Assembly (NCBI GenBank): GCA_963556145.1
Contig: OY744468.1
Location: forward strand, 1,240,001 to 1,304,000
Direction: 5' to 3'
Origin: Hygrocybe punicea
Taxonomy: Eukaryota > Basidiomycota > Agaricomycetes > Agaricales > Hygrophoraceae
Length of the DNA: 64,000 bases
The notes beneath the pieces were generated by a model that made no database searches, had not been told where the DNA came from, and was given only the letters and a program-made list of their open reading frames with translations. Position numbers and translations under genes: made by a program. Below, in pieces: positions 21,963 through 33,060 of this stretch (position 1 is the stretch's first letter; each line of letters begins with the position of its first letter).

Positions 21963-23559
21963 TTATAGGGACTCATAATTTGCTAAAGCATATTTGGGAG
22001 TTCTACCTTTATTCAGGCTGACCACACATGGCTTGCATATCCATTTACATGTGTCATCCAGTACTGGACCTTTAATATCCTCTATTGGATCAGAACAATG
22101 ATATCGTTCCTGTCTTGTGATTCCCATATTTTCTCTGATCAATATCTTCAGATTGACTTTTGTTGTGGATAATAAAGACATATTTTTCAATAAAACTAAT
22201 TGACCACACACAGCACAGCCACTTTCTTGGAAACATTCAGGTGATGACTCTTCACACCAGTTGCGGATTATTGTTTCCTTCAACTCAATAGATGGCAGAG
22301 GAGGAGGAATGGAATATTTGTCACAATTTGTTTCCTTGTTTTGTTTTACTCCATGCTCTGGCTTAGTATAACACTGTTCTTTATGGCAAAAGTGTAATCC
22401 ACTTTGCTGTTTTTTCAAATGTGAGGATATCTTGTTGGCCCATTTTATGTATCGCTCTGTACTTGATTTAACATCATGAATATGGAAAATAGAAACATGT
22501 GTTTTACAAGCTGAACATGTATGCTCGGTCAATATGGAAAGTAGATCCTGTCCATGTAACCTTTGCATTGTTTTTGACAAATATCTTATGTATTGTTGCT
22601 ATTTCTATAATATTCTTCGCTGTCAATTGTGGGAGATATTCATGTAAAGGCATTTGAATGCATATATATTCATTGTTATTTCTGTACAAAATTCTGGCTG
22701 TGTGTTGATCAATATGACCAATGTATTTAAATAATAAGCCAGAATCATGGTTGATATTATTGAATGGCAACATAAATGGTTGGAGAAAATTAAAGTTAAA
22801 TGTTGGCAGTCGTTTACCACCTCCAATGTAGTGGAACCTATCAAAAGACTTTGTATATAAACATGTCATCATGTTTCTGAATAAATTCAAATTGAACGTA
22901 GTCATGCATGATCCTCTATATGCGATTGCAAATTGTAGTGTGATCCACAGCAAGGTTGCTTGTGACATAGCAATAGCATTACATTGAAATAAATATAATT
23001 TGAAGTCATGTCATCTCAGGAGACATTGCATGAGTAACGCCTTGATAATCCGACAACAATATTGAACAGTGATAGGTTTCATAAAACAATACAAAGCAAA
23101 AGGATATTTAGAAGGTAAGTAGTATGATGTGGCATACTCAATAGAATATATCTGTATTTTGAAAGTGGAATTCTTAACTGTTGTCAAAAAGAGTAATGGA
23201 TCAAGTTTCAAATTATCTTTTGTTGTCTGACTGAACTTTAGAAGTCGTGAAGCATTTATTTGTATCAATATCGCTAAACCGCCCTGATCTGGGGCAAACT
23301 CATGTTCTATGAGTTCTTCTTTAAAATCACCCAGTTCTTGGGTAGAGCGCTCATGTCCTATGACTTTACCTTGAAACATGTTTGGTTCCTGGACCAAACT
23401 CGATACCAAAGGCAAGACAATTGATTCAGCAGAGATGTACGTGAGTTGGCCTGGGCATAGTTGTGGAAACTGTATTACATTGGCAAGAATGTGTAAAGAA
23501 GTGACAAGAAAGCATGTGTAGATGATATTGTTGAGATACATGTGGATTTGTGAGAGCAA
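21963..23559 (-). pseudogene. Helitron N-terminal coding region, copy 2
   Basis: Three blocks on the minus strand. 23559-23011 opens MLSQIHMYLNNIIYT and stops at TGA where copy 1 has CGA. 22968-22504 contains HYIGGGKRLPTF and continues to a two-base deletion frameshift near 22575. 22580-21963 restores the frame of copy 1 with CSACKTHVSIFHIHD, ESGCAVCGQLVLLKN and CKWICKPC. The coding region ends at a breakpoint. It is valuable as an outgroup: at 10035 this copy keeps the arginine codon that copy 1 has lost, and the reverse holds at 23011. Confidence 0.75.
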
Positions 23560-23645
23560 GAGTAAATGTGGTGATATCTATTTAACTTGTTTAGTGGTTC
23601 GGATCATGAATCACAACAATTAACATGCCGAGTTTGATCATATGA
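21963..23645 (-). mobile_element. Helitron copy 2: 5' fragment only
   Basis: A diverged copy of the first 1.7 kb of the Helitron at 2.9-10.8 kb. Similarity runs from the proposed 5' terminus (TCATATGATCAAAC at 23645, preceded by A as Helitron rules expect) to codon ALAN of the N-terminal region at about 21975, where it breaks off. Rep and helicase domains and the 3' end are absent. Confidence 0.75.
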
Positions 23646-24644
23646 TATAGCTCCATTTGTATGGCTCTCTGAAACTGTATATTGTGCCCAAAGGCTGTGT
23701 TTATTCCCATTTGGTTGCTTCCCATGATGCAATGATTTCGTCATTGCCTATTCTTTACCATTTGCAAATTAGCAAATTAACAAGATAGCATTGGTATAGG
23801 CTGCAGTGGTGTGTTTTGTATGTGACATTTGACTGAGATTATAATTAATAATCTACAAGAAAGAATTTGAGCCTGAACATACATTATATGTTTTAATTGA
23901 TAACATTTATTGTATTGTCGAATTCTCTCCTTATTTTAGTCATACATTATTCAAAGCAACAGATAAATTTGTTTTAATACAAGTACAAAAAATGTAGAAT
24001 TCAAAGGTGATGGTAGAAGGATGTAGAAAGGAGCATGAAAGAATTTGAGCATAATCGTTCCTGGATAATGTAATGCAACGTAGGACATTCCATTCTGCCT
24101 GGTATTTTGGCAGTAACATTTTTTGTTGAAGTTGTTGTGGCTTGCTGAATGGTTGACGAATGAATCGAACGCTGTTCGGCAAGTGTTTGGTAAGCCATAT
24201 AAGCACTATTTATAAACGCCGTTCAGCAAGTGCTTGTTAACCTGTCACAAACATACTGATACATGCTACATAGCTAGACAATTGCCACCACAGATGAACT
24301 GTAAGGTTAATCTTAGCCTGTCGATTTCATAACTAGCATTCGATCAATGATGCATATACTCACATAGAATACAGAATATTTGAATCAACTTACCAATCAC
24401 TTGTGACTGTCATTCTCGGTGGTTTGACTAGGAATATTCTCTTATCTCAGTTCATGCATTAATCACAGCAGGGAACCAATCAATTTACGAATATAATAAG
24501 AACTACAAATTTCACGATGGTAAAAACATATGAACAGGTGCACGAAAGACCCAGTTCCTAAAACCACAACCAACCAACATCTGACGGAAGAAACCATTAG
24601 TAAAATATGACACAGATCGTATCAACCTTTGGACTCACTTCAAA
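23646..24644. other. Gene-free stretch between Helitron 2 and gene B2
   Basis: AT-rich, without a supported gene. It contains the first copy of the TTGCCGAACGG hairpin repeat (24058-24210). Nothing else recognisable. Confidence 0.3.
24058..24210. repeat. GCCGAACG hairpin repeat, copy 1
   Basis: About 150 bp containing ACATTCCATTCTGCCTGG, GGCAGTAACATTTTTTGTTG, then an imperfect stem of TTGCTGAATGGTTGACGAAT and GAACGCTGTTCGGCAAG, and TAAGCCATATAAGCAC. Same order of blocks as the copies at 26.76, 26.99, 32.70 and 32.93 kb. Confidence 0.65.
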
Positions 24645-26124
24645 TTACAATCCTGGATCCAATTTGGATGAGGATGGCTTAGGGGGTGGCGTTGCGGATT
24701 GCACTGGAGCGGCCGCGGTGTGAATTTGCGGCGGGACAATATTGCCCCAATCCATCTCCATAGGTGAGACGCTTGGCTCCATCGGGGTTGCTGACGTGTT
24801 TCGCGAAGACGCATGCGTGCCAGGATGCAAAGCTAGATGTAGATGGGAGATATATTAATGTATATAATGATGTGATGCTGAACAAGTTACCTAGAGTTGA
24901 CAATTTTGTCTTCTTTTTTGCCAGCTTATCGTGATCCTCCATGTCGACGTCAAGATCCAATGCATGTGCGGCTTTTGCAAGTCTTTGCCTTTCCATCTCC
25001 AAAACACTATCCTCAATTTGGTCACCACCACCTGGAGATGTTTTTGGGCGTTCATCAGACATGAGCTCATCCCGCACCTCACTCTTGGAGTCCTTGGTCT
25101 TATCATTCAAATCCAGCTGTCCAAATGTCCTGATCTCCTGTTCCGAGGAGACTAGCGTCATGGTTTCCAACTTTGACTTTTTGGTCTTCAATTTCTTGGA
25201 GACCTTTGGGACTTCAACAATGGCTGTCCAAACCTTAATGGATATATTACGTTGGATAATGGAACTTACGTTTTCGAAACTTGGAATCATGGTCCTCCAC
25301 CTCTGTTTTGATTTTCTCCATCTTTATGTCCTCTATGAATGGACATTGTGAATTATAAATCTCATATATTGCATTTAATCACTTACCACCATCGTCCTCT
25401 GCGATCTCTGATGCTCTTGTGCGCTCTATAGTGATGCAGCTTGGATATTATTAGCAGGGTCAAAGAAATGTGGCTTACTTGACTTTGGTTTGGATTTCGG
25501 TTTGATCTTCCCCTTTGTCATCATTTCATCTGGACAGGGCAAAGATCAATGTCATTATATATATATAAAGTGGAAAATGGTAATGCAGACCAGGTACATG
25601 ATCCTTCTTCTTGTCCTCCGCTCATCGAAAACTGTACTGCACCAATCACTATTCATCTCCTTTGCCTCTGTTGCTTTCAGCACCTCATCCCATATTTCAT
25701 CCATTACGACATCGGTGTATTTCAGATAACATTGAAGAATATTGGTAGCCTCTTGATCTCGTTTAAAATATTCTGGTGAATAGTGAGCCTTCTTGTCAGC
25801 GATGGCCATTGTTACATATATATACATGTTCATGCAATATATGATGCGTCGTAGTGCTTCCTCATATCGAGACGGCAGTTCGCGCCATAATTCACCTCGA
25901 GTGACGACATCGTGAGGATGAGCTTTGATCATATATAGATTGCGTGATAAGACTGGAACGGTACCAGAAGTCTTGTATTCCGCTGGTATCTCATCAGGAA
26001 CCATATATTGAATCTGGAAAATTGCGTGGAGTTCCTGCATCTTTTTTGGCACGGTATCAGGCCAGTATTTGAAGGCAGATGGGTTTATGGCAGGGGTGGA
26101 GACTTTGATGACAGGAACAGCCAT
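24645..26124 (-). CDS. Module gene B2: protein of unknown function, acidic/lysine-rich tail
   Basis: Starts MAVPVIKVSTPAINPS at 26124. The first exon (about 180 codons) has KYWPDTVPKKMQELHAIF, SRYEEALRRIIYCMNMYIYV and YLKYTDVVMDEIWDEVL, predicted helical, then short exons joined by GT-AG introns of about 50-60 bp. The tail is rich in Lys, Asp and Glu (KPKSKPKS; KKLKTKKSK; DVDMEDHDKLAKKKTK) and ends MEMDWGNIVPPQI...SKLDPGL with TAA at 24645-24647. The composition suggests a nuclear protein, and there is no catalytic motif I recognise. It is the intact counterpart of truncated A2. No disabling mutation was noticed, although the exon joins are by eye. Confidence 0.6.
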
Positions 26125-26756
26125 TGGAGGAGCAGAGTTTAATGCTTGGGCAGAATGGAGAGAAAATTTCAGGTAAGTGGAAAAGGGCAAACCTCGTGTG
26201 CCAAATAAAGACATAAATAACAACCGAATCACCTGATCCAATTTGACAACATTTTAGGGCATGTGTTCGCCGCATCGTGAATGACATGCAGAATACAGCT
26301 GTACATAGAAGAAAACATACCCAAACATACTTTGCTTTCTGTTTTTATTACGGTTTTGCTCACGAGACGGATATACAAGGGGTGTTGAACACACCATTAT
26401 GAAATATATCAGGATGGATACTCAGTCTTAAAGATTTTCCTGTGTTTGTGCTATTTTCAGTCTGACATAAACTGTTGTGACCTAAGGCTCACACGCATCG
26501 ACAATGTATCTATGTATTGCGGTATTCTCATCTCATATATCTGAATGCAGCTGAAAGGTTAGTTCAATTTTTTTTGGTTCATTCCTTCCAGACTCTCCAT
26601 AGCAATTCGTTTCCATCCAACATTACACAATCTCGATTTTCCTTAATCTATTCGGAATGTAAGGGTTAGTATACTTCTTACTGTTTATTGTTCAAGGAGA
26701 TTGCAAGTCATGTAGAGTACGACTTGAGTTCTTCTTAATCATAGTATAGATTGCAA

Positions 26757-26905
26757 TCATTGCTGGACATTGTCATTAAATGTAGGACAATCCATTCTGC
26801 CTGGAATTTGGGCAGCAGCATTTTTTTTACAATTGTTATGGCTTACCGAACAGTTGACGAACGAATCAAATGCCGTTCGACAAGTGTTTGGTAAGCCATA
26901 TAAGC
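26757..26905. repeat. GCCGAACG hairpin repeat, copy 2
   Basis: Same block order as copy 1: ACAATCCATTCTGCCTGG, GGGCAGCAGCATTTTTTTT, CCGAACAGTTGACGAACG, AATGCCGTTCGACAAG, TAAGCCATATAAGCACTC. It lies between the stop of gene B and the start of B2. Confidence 0.65.
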
Positions 26906-26984
26906 ACTCACGAATATAATCCAGTGCTAGTACACAATTGTTGAATAAGTATTGCTCGGTACGCAGCACTATGGCCACATTTGT

Positions 26985-27110
26985 TGCTGAACATAGGACA
27001 GTCCATTCTGTCTCATAGTTGGGAAGCAGCGCTTTCTTTACAATTGTCGTGGCTTGCAGAACAGTCGGTAAACAGGCCGAACGCCGTGCAATAAGTACAT
27101 GGTGAGCCAT
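26985..27110. repeat. GCCGAACG hairpin repeat, copy 3 (diverged)
   Basis: ACAGTCCATTCTGTCTC, GGGAAGCAGCGCTTTC, then CAGAACAGTCGGTAAACAGG and CCGAACGCCGTGCAATAAG, with TGAGCCATATATTAG. About 75% similar by eye to the other copies; tandem with copy 2, which is about 230 bp away. Confidence 0.55.
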
Positions 27111-27302
27111 ATATTAGCAACCATGCTAATCCTTAACCACCACTGTACATGACATCAACACTACCTTGACTAGGTTGAGCAGTCATAATACATTGTTGCC
27201 TTTGGTACAATTTTCTAGGCTTTCAGGCGATTCAGAGGGCACATATCGACGTTGACGAGTTTTACAGATTACAAAGCGATGATATTTGATGTCACCAGGA
27301 CA

Positions 27303-30149
27303 TCATTTCGGCACTCTCAACACCATGACCCATTGAACATTGAGGGAGATGCTTTTTATCAAGTCCTCCACACGCTTGAAAGTACTAATCGTATGCCCAA
27401 CAACGACACAGGAATCAGCTGGAATGTCATGCGGGAAACGTGGAAGCTGTTGGAGAGTCTTCAGCATTGTAGTAAAGTCCGTTTTTACCTTTCATCCATC
27501 GAACATGGGCACTATCATTCCTTTAAAACACAGCTATTCTGTATCCATGAGCACTTACCAATATCGTGAAAAGAAAGTGCTGCCTTTTGATAGGATGGCG
27601 CTGCCCAATAAGTGAAGGGGCTGAGTTTCCCTGATTTGGAAGGCGATGCCTCTGTACAACCTGATTTAAGTTAGTCATTAAGAGTTAATATTAGACGTAC
27701 TACTCGGAGATACGTCCATTGCACTTGCAGAAGTGGTTGCGAAGGACACAAAGTCCTTGAATAGTTGTGCTCGAAATTCCACTTCACCGATTACCATTCC
27801 AATTGCACCAATATATCGCTCCCACTCACCTTGGAACAGTGCGCCCTGGATAACCTTAACAGGTTTCGTGTTACTACCAACCTTTGGTTCGTCCAGATAA
27901 CAAGATTCCACCATGATGACAGATGTGAAGATAGTTGGATCACCTCCTCCAACAGCATGGAAGAAGTTTCGCCCAAATCCACCTGTACAGATTTGGGCTG
28001 GATCATCACGAGAAAGATTCAAATATTTGCCAGAGCGAACGAAAGTGATGGCGGAAAACAACAAACTGCATTATACGAAATTTAATCACTACAATCATTC
28101 TGAAGATATCGAAACAACTGACTCTCTGTTGATCTTATAAATGTTGGAAAGGATTTGGATAAACTCCCGATTCCCATTTTCAATGGCACTGGACCAAGAT
28201 ACCATCGCTGCCACCCTGAATTCGCTTCAGTATATCATGGATATATTGAATGAAGTACATATACATACTTGATGTTTACACTCCTGATAGGTATCAATAA
28301 GCTGTGCATCTCGATTTCCAATATTGGGCTCATTGGCATCCAGGGATGGTAAACTTAATACAGGATGTTCATCATGAAAAGATCATGTTAAGACTAGGTC
28401 AAACGCACCTGGTGATCCAGTACTGAAAATAAGTCGCCTCTCCATCATTGCTACTAGAATCTTTGTTATCATCACTGTCGCCAATCACCGCAGTCTTGGT
28501 AAAGATAGATGTTGTAGCTTTGGAGGTGCTGACATCATTCACGCGTAAAGAATGCCCATACCAATGCATAGATAATTTCACAATACATACCGGAACACAT
28601 CATCAGACCTCTTGGTCAAACTGAATTTGACCTTGGTACGAATCCTAGAATGTCCAGCATAAGCTAGATGTCATCAAAGGCAGACAAGTCAACTCACTTG
28701 GAATCACCACCTTCATCATCATCAGCATTTTAAAGGTCGTCTAATTTATGCTGAATTGATTTCTGCTTCTTGGAGGGAGAATATGTATCACTAACGATGA
28801 GATCTGAATGATGAACGAGACAGATGGATAATAACATGATATTTACACATCATTGTCGATGTCTATAATATTTGGCGATGGTGAAAGATAGCGTCGTTTT
28901 CCTCTGGAAAAAAAAGAAAAGCAATTAGCATCATAAGACATACATGACATATTAAATGACTTACTTCGCTTTGCTTTCGGACAATTTTTTGGTAGGCCTA
29001 ATTAACAGAATATATTACAGCGGTTTTCATAAACATGCGGAAAAGTTGAAAAAAGATTTGAGGTGTAAAGATTTTGGACTTGGTGAAATTTCTCTTGTAT
29101 CTCATGGAATACTGCATGGATTGAGATGGTTATAGAGGGAAAGTTGTACTATTTCTTAAGGACTTTCTACTCCTGTAATTACATTTGGACAATATTTAGT
29201 GTATGGTTAGTTGTAGATGAAATAACAGGGAAACCAGGATTTTTTGAGACCCAAAATGATATGGTCAAATTATGGTATCAAATGAGCTCCTATGAAGAAG
29301 ATTGTAGGGATAAAATTGTTCATTTTTTCAAGGGCTAGAAGTACATATACCGTGTTTTTCTTGATTTTTGTGTTTTGAGCCAATATTACATCAGTACTAT
29401 TTTTGATTGCATTGGGATTAGAATACTGCAAGAATTATAAATATTGGCTCAAAACACAAAAATCAAGAACAACATGGTATATGTACTTCTAGCCCTTGAA
29501 AAAATGAACAATTTTATCCCTACAATCTTCTTCATAGGAGCTCATTTGATACCATAATTTGACCATATCATTTTGGGTCTCAAAAAATCCTGGTTTCCCT
29601 GTTATTTCATCTACAACTAACCATACACTAAATATTGTCCAAATGTAATTACAGGAGTAGAAAGTCCTTAAGAAATAGTACAACTTTCCCTCTATAACCA
29701 TCTCAATCCATGCAGTATTCCATGAGATACAAGAGACATTTCACCAAGTCCAAAACTTTTACACCTCAAAACCTTTTTCAACTTTTCCGCATGTTTATGA
29801 AAACTGCTGTAACAAAGCAAAGTAGAAATGAAGAATTCTACAAATGTTTTAGACGCTTTGGAAACCACAACACTGCCAATGCTTCGAATGCTAATAATAT
29901 CATCCTCTGCCTCCGATAGAGCGACACTGTCCAAACGTTAGGAGAATGTAACACAATTCATATGTGAGTACATACACATCATCATCGACCCATTTGGCAG
30001 CGGCATTTTTCCCCTTCTTCCCCACTGCCGCACGCCTGTTATTTAAATGGATCAGTGACGGAACAGACAGGAAACATATGAGGTTACATAGGAGCCCTCG
30101 ATCTGAGCTTTGAATTCGGTTTAGCGGTTGCAGACTTCTTGGGAGGCAT
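27303..30149 (-). CDS. Module gene B: paralogue of gene A
   Basis: Starts MPPKKSATAKPNSK at 30149 and ends ...VMVLRVPK with TGA at 27303-27305. Exon order mirrors gene A: a basic N-terminus, an exon DSVALSEAEDDIISI (A: DSVALSDANDDAVSI), a main exon at 27.70-28.06 kb with FGRNFFHAVGGGDPTIF and VIQGALFQGEWERYIGAIGM, and a final exon PADSCVVVGHTISTFKRVED-like. The length difference from gene A is explained by a 792 bp foldback element (29018-29809) within an intron. Some middle exons are degenerate (weak splice sites at 28.6-28.9 kb), so it may be a decaying gene. Function unknown, as for gene A. Confidence 0.5.
29018..29809. mobile_element. 792 bp near-perfect foldback MITE in an intron of gene B
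   Basis: Ends CAGCGGTTTTCATAAACATG and its inverse, flanked by TA on both sides (29016-29017 and 29810-29811), the Tc1/mariner target duplication. The two arms of about 365 bp are nearly identical: the same 70-codon frame (MVIEGKLYYFLRTFYSC...) reads identically at 29126-29338 on plus and 29489-29701 on minus. The loop is about 60 bp around 29390-29440. High arm identity implies recent insertion or arm homogenisation. Confidence 0.9.
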
Positions 30150-30299
30150 TGAAACAAGAGGAACTAATGCATACCTGAATGTTTCCTCGACTTTAAATCC
30201 ACCTGCATGGAAGATGAACAATAGGACATATGACATCCCGATGACCAATCACATGATATGCTGGTGTATCCTACAACACCACAAATATGGAACCTTTTG

Positions 30300-30650
30300 A
30301 GTGGAAGAAATGATGGATGGACATGTTATCAAAGCTGGGATAACCAGGATTCATGAAAACCGGATATCGTTGACTAAAGGAAATGACGGATTAACATGTG
30401 ATCAATGTCATGGTGGCTGGGTCTCAATAAACGTGGAATATCTTGAGTGGGCAGAGGGTGCGTTAGCTCCTAATCAATGTCGGGATAACCGGGTCTCAAT
30501 AAACTGGAAACAGTCTGAGTGGGAGAAATGATGGATAGGCTGTTAACCAATGCCAGGATGACCGGACTTCGATGAAACAGCAACCTCTTTGGCGAAAGAA
30601 ATGATGGATGAGCTCGATCAATGCTGGGATGACTAAGTTCATTCATAAAT
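30300..30650. repeat. Degenerate tandem repeat upstream of D2
   Basis: Motifs GAAATGATGGATGG, TCAATG and GGGATAACCGGGTCTCAAT recur with spacings of about 70-115 bp (for example 30305, 30524 and 30597 for the first motif). Strongly diverged units, no coding sense apparent. Confidence 0.45.
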
Positions 30651-30699
30651 AGAAATTCGCTAACCAAAAGGAGATATTGCCAGTTCAATACATATCGGC

Positions 30700-32153
30700 T
30701 TGGCTGACAAATACAATCAAATCGGTACAGGGGCTACAACAACAAAAGGATCAAGATATTGTGGCACCGTAGCTGGCTGTGCAAACATATTCTGTTTCAA
30801 ACGTAAATGCAGAAATGCTAAACAACATCCACACAATACCTATAATCAGAAAATTGAGAATGAAAATGTCACATGTGTATTTTGTGCTGAAGCATGTGAT
30901 CAGGATATAATCATACATTCTGAGAAAAGTATTTCTCTATATCAATCAGCCTTTTCTTCCATATTCAACGATGGACGACCATTATAATTTCACAGATGCA
31001 TGTGAGCCATACATATGCATACATTCACCCATCCCTGATATGACATTGACAGCCAAATACTTGGAAAGCCTCATAGCCACACGATTAAATGACGATGATA
31101 CTCAACTAGCAAATTCCGCAAATGTCAGTAATCACACTGAAAAGATTATCATGTTGATCATATGCACAGATTTCGAATATCAATGTCATACATAACGATT
31201 GCCCAAACTGCTGGAGATTTACATTGCCAGCGACAGATACAACAGAACCAGAAGAATTGGTCATAAGCCTGCAAGCAATATTGGCAAAGAAGGATCTACC
31301 ACCCATCACAACAATGTAAGGGGTGATATATCTTATATTACAAGAATACTTTATAGAACTCCAATAGTCCACCTGAACGCCAAATCCCATTTATCCGTCA
31401 AAGCATTATCGTTACAGGTCTTAATACCACAGGCTTCAATTCCTTTATCGATAACCTTCATCTTCTGCATCAGAAGCTAGCTCGTTATTTCCCCGAATGT
31501 GCGATACAGGACTTTATGCCAGCTACCTACATGGAATACACCGCATTAGCAATAGGAACCCGATATTTTACTCATCGCCAATCCAATGACACCTCCCGTG
31601 AAATCCCATTCGACCACAATGTTGATCCCAAAGGCATCCTAATGTCCATGGCCAATGCACGATATTTCCATGGAATGGACAACCGGGTCCTTTATTTCAA
31701 GTTGGAGTCAAGTGGGAATCGATCTCAGTGAGTGTTTGATCATTATGATACAAATACCCGGATTAAAAGAAAAAACAGATTAGCTTTGTGTCTGGAAATC
31801 CTATTTGCTTCAGAGTTGGTGATATAGTTGAGGTTCAATTCACCATATCGGTGGTTCCTGTGAGGGGAGACAAGTTCAAGATGATTTTATGCCTGTGATC
31901 ATTGGCGTTGGTTGAAAGTGACTTTACAGAGGTATCATTCATATCTTTGCTGTAATTCAGATGTCCACTAATTTGTACACTCTCTCAGGATGCGACCATG
32001 AATTGAAAGAACACAAATGTATATGCTCCCACTCCATTATCCAGAATTTCAATCAAACGCAGAGTAGGCTACGACTATCTACACGATAATGCGGATGATA
32101 TCGTGGAGACAAGGAGGTGTCTCAAAAATATGAATATTGATCAAAGGGATTAA
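30700..32153 (+). pseudogene. Module gene D, copy 2 (degenerate)
   Basis: The first block, MADKYNQIGTGATTTKG, contains CGTVAGCANIFCFKRKC and later CVFCAEAC, a cysteine-rich region. A frameshift near 30965 joins to MDDHYNFTDAC, LTAKYLESLIATRLNDDD. After introns follow NDCPNCWRFTLPAT, LVISLQAILAKKDLPPITT, MEYTALAIGTRYFTHRQ, DPKGILMSMANARYFHG, and FRVGDIVEVQFTISVVP. A TGA replaces a glutamine codon in ILCL*SLALVESDFTE (D1 keeps ILNLQSLALV). It ends NMNIDQRD at 32151-32153. Together with D1 it defines a family ending in a GDIVEVQ strand motif. Unknown function; both copies are broken, at different positions. Confidence 0.6.
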
Positions 32154-32694
32154 TGGAGTATATGTATTCTGTTTCAACATCCACAGGCCTTTGGTATTCG
32201 TATCTATGAAGACTATCTCACAATATATTTTGTACTACCACCAAAAATTTTGTAATACTTACTGTGCCGAGATTTTTGTAATAGGATGTCAAAGTATTCC
32301 TGACAGTAGTTTAAAACATTTGTAGAAGTCCATCAAAGGAACGTGGAATGTACTTGTTGGAGTGCTACTTCAGGTATTTCTAATACCACAAGATATTTGT
32401 AGCAGTTTTCAAAAATTGTACAGGTTCATGGGTTTTGTTATGCAGCTTATATAGATGTGTAGTAGTACTTAAAACCTTTGTGGTACTCCTCATTAACACG
32501 TAATGCCTTCAGGTATTTGTAATATTCTATTACACAGACGATGTTGGCAGGCGAAATTCCGAAAATCCCATTGTACATGGCTTGTCAGATATATGTCAAG
32601 TAGGGAGTTGTATAATGGTCACAGAGCATGCATACCAGCATCCAAACATATGACAAACCATATTTAAAACTGTTAGTGCAGCTTATTAAAATTG

Positions 32695-32860
32695 TTTGTT
32701 GCTGAATCTTATCACCAATTGTATGAGAATGCATTCTATATGGGATTTTGGCAGCAACATCTTTTTTAGAATTGTTGTGGTTTGCCGAACGGTTGACAAA
32801 CAGGTCATGGAAGCACCATTTGGCAGATTCTCATTAAGCACAAGTACACTAATGCATGCT
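32695..32860. repeat. GCCGAACG hairpin repeat, copy 4 (diverged)
   Basis: GGGATTTTGGCAGCAACATC, TTTAGAATTGTTGTGGTTTG, CCGAACGGTTGACAAACAGG, then ACCATTTGGCAG as the decayed second stem half. Same family as copies 1-3 and 5. Confidence 0.55.
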
Positions 32861-32924
32861 AAATGGCTTGGTGAACGATTGCAAAATGAGTATTGCTTGG
32901 TATGCAGTACTATTGCGCAATCAT

Positions 32925-33060
32925 TGCTGGATAATATAATCCAATGTATTATGCCTGGTATTTGGGCAGGAACATTTTTTTTGAAGTTGTTGTGGCTTGC
33001 CGAACGGTTGACGAACAAATCGAACGCCGTTCGGCAAGTGCTTGTTAAGTCATATAAGAA
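32925..33060. repeat. GCCGAACG hairpin repeat, copy 5 (best preserved)
   Basis: TTATGCCTGGTATTTGGGCA, GAAGTTGTTGTGGCTTG, then a stem of TTGCCGAACGG and its partner CCGTTCGGCAA separated by TTGACGAACAAATCGAACG, then TAAGTCATATAAGAAA. Confidence 0.7.

Noticed and set aside
29126..29338. 70-codon frame identical on both strands (29126 plus, 29701 minus)
   Set aside because: Identity is due to the foldback arms; no splice or start context shows that it is a gene.
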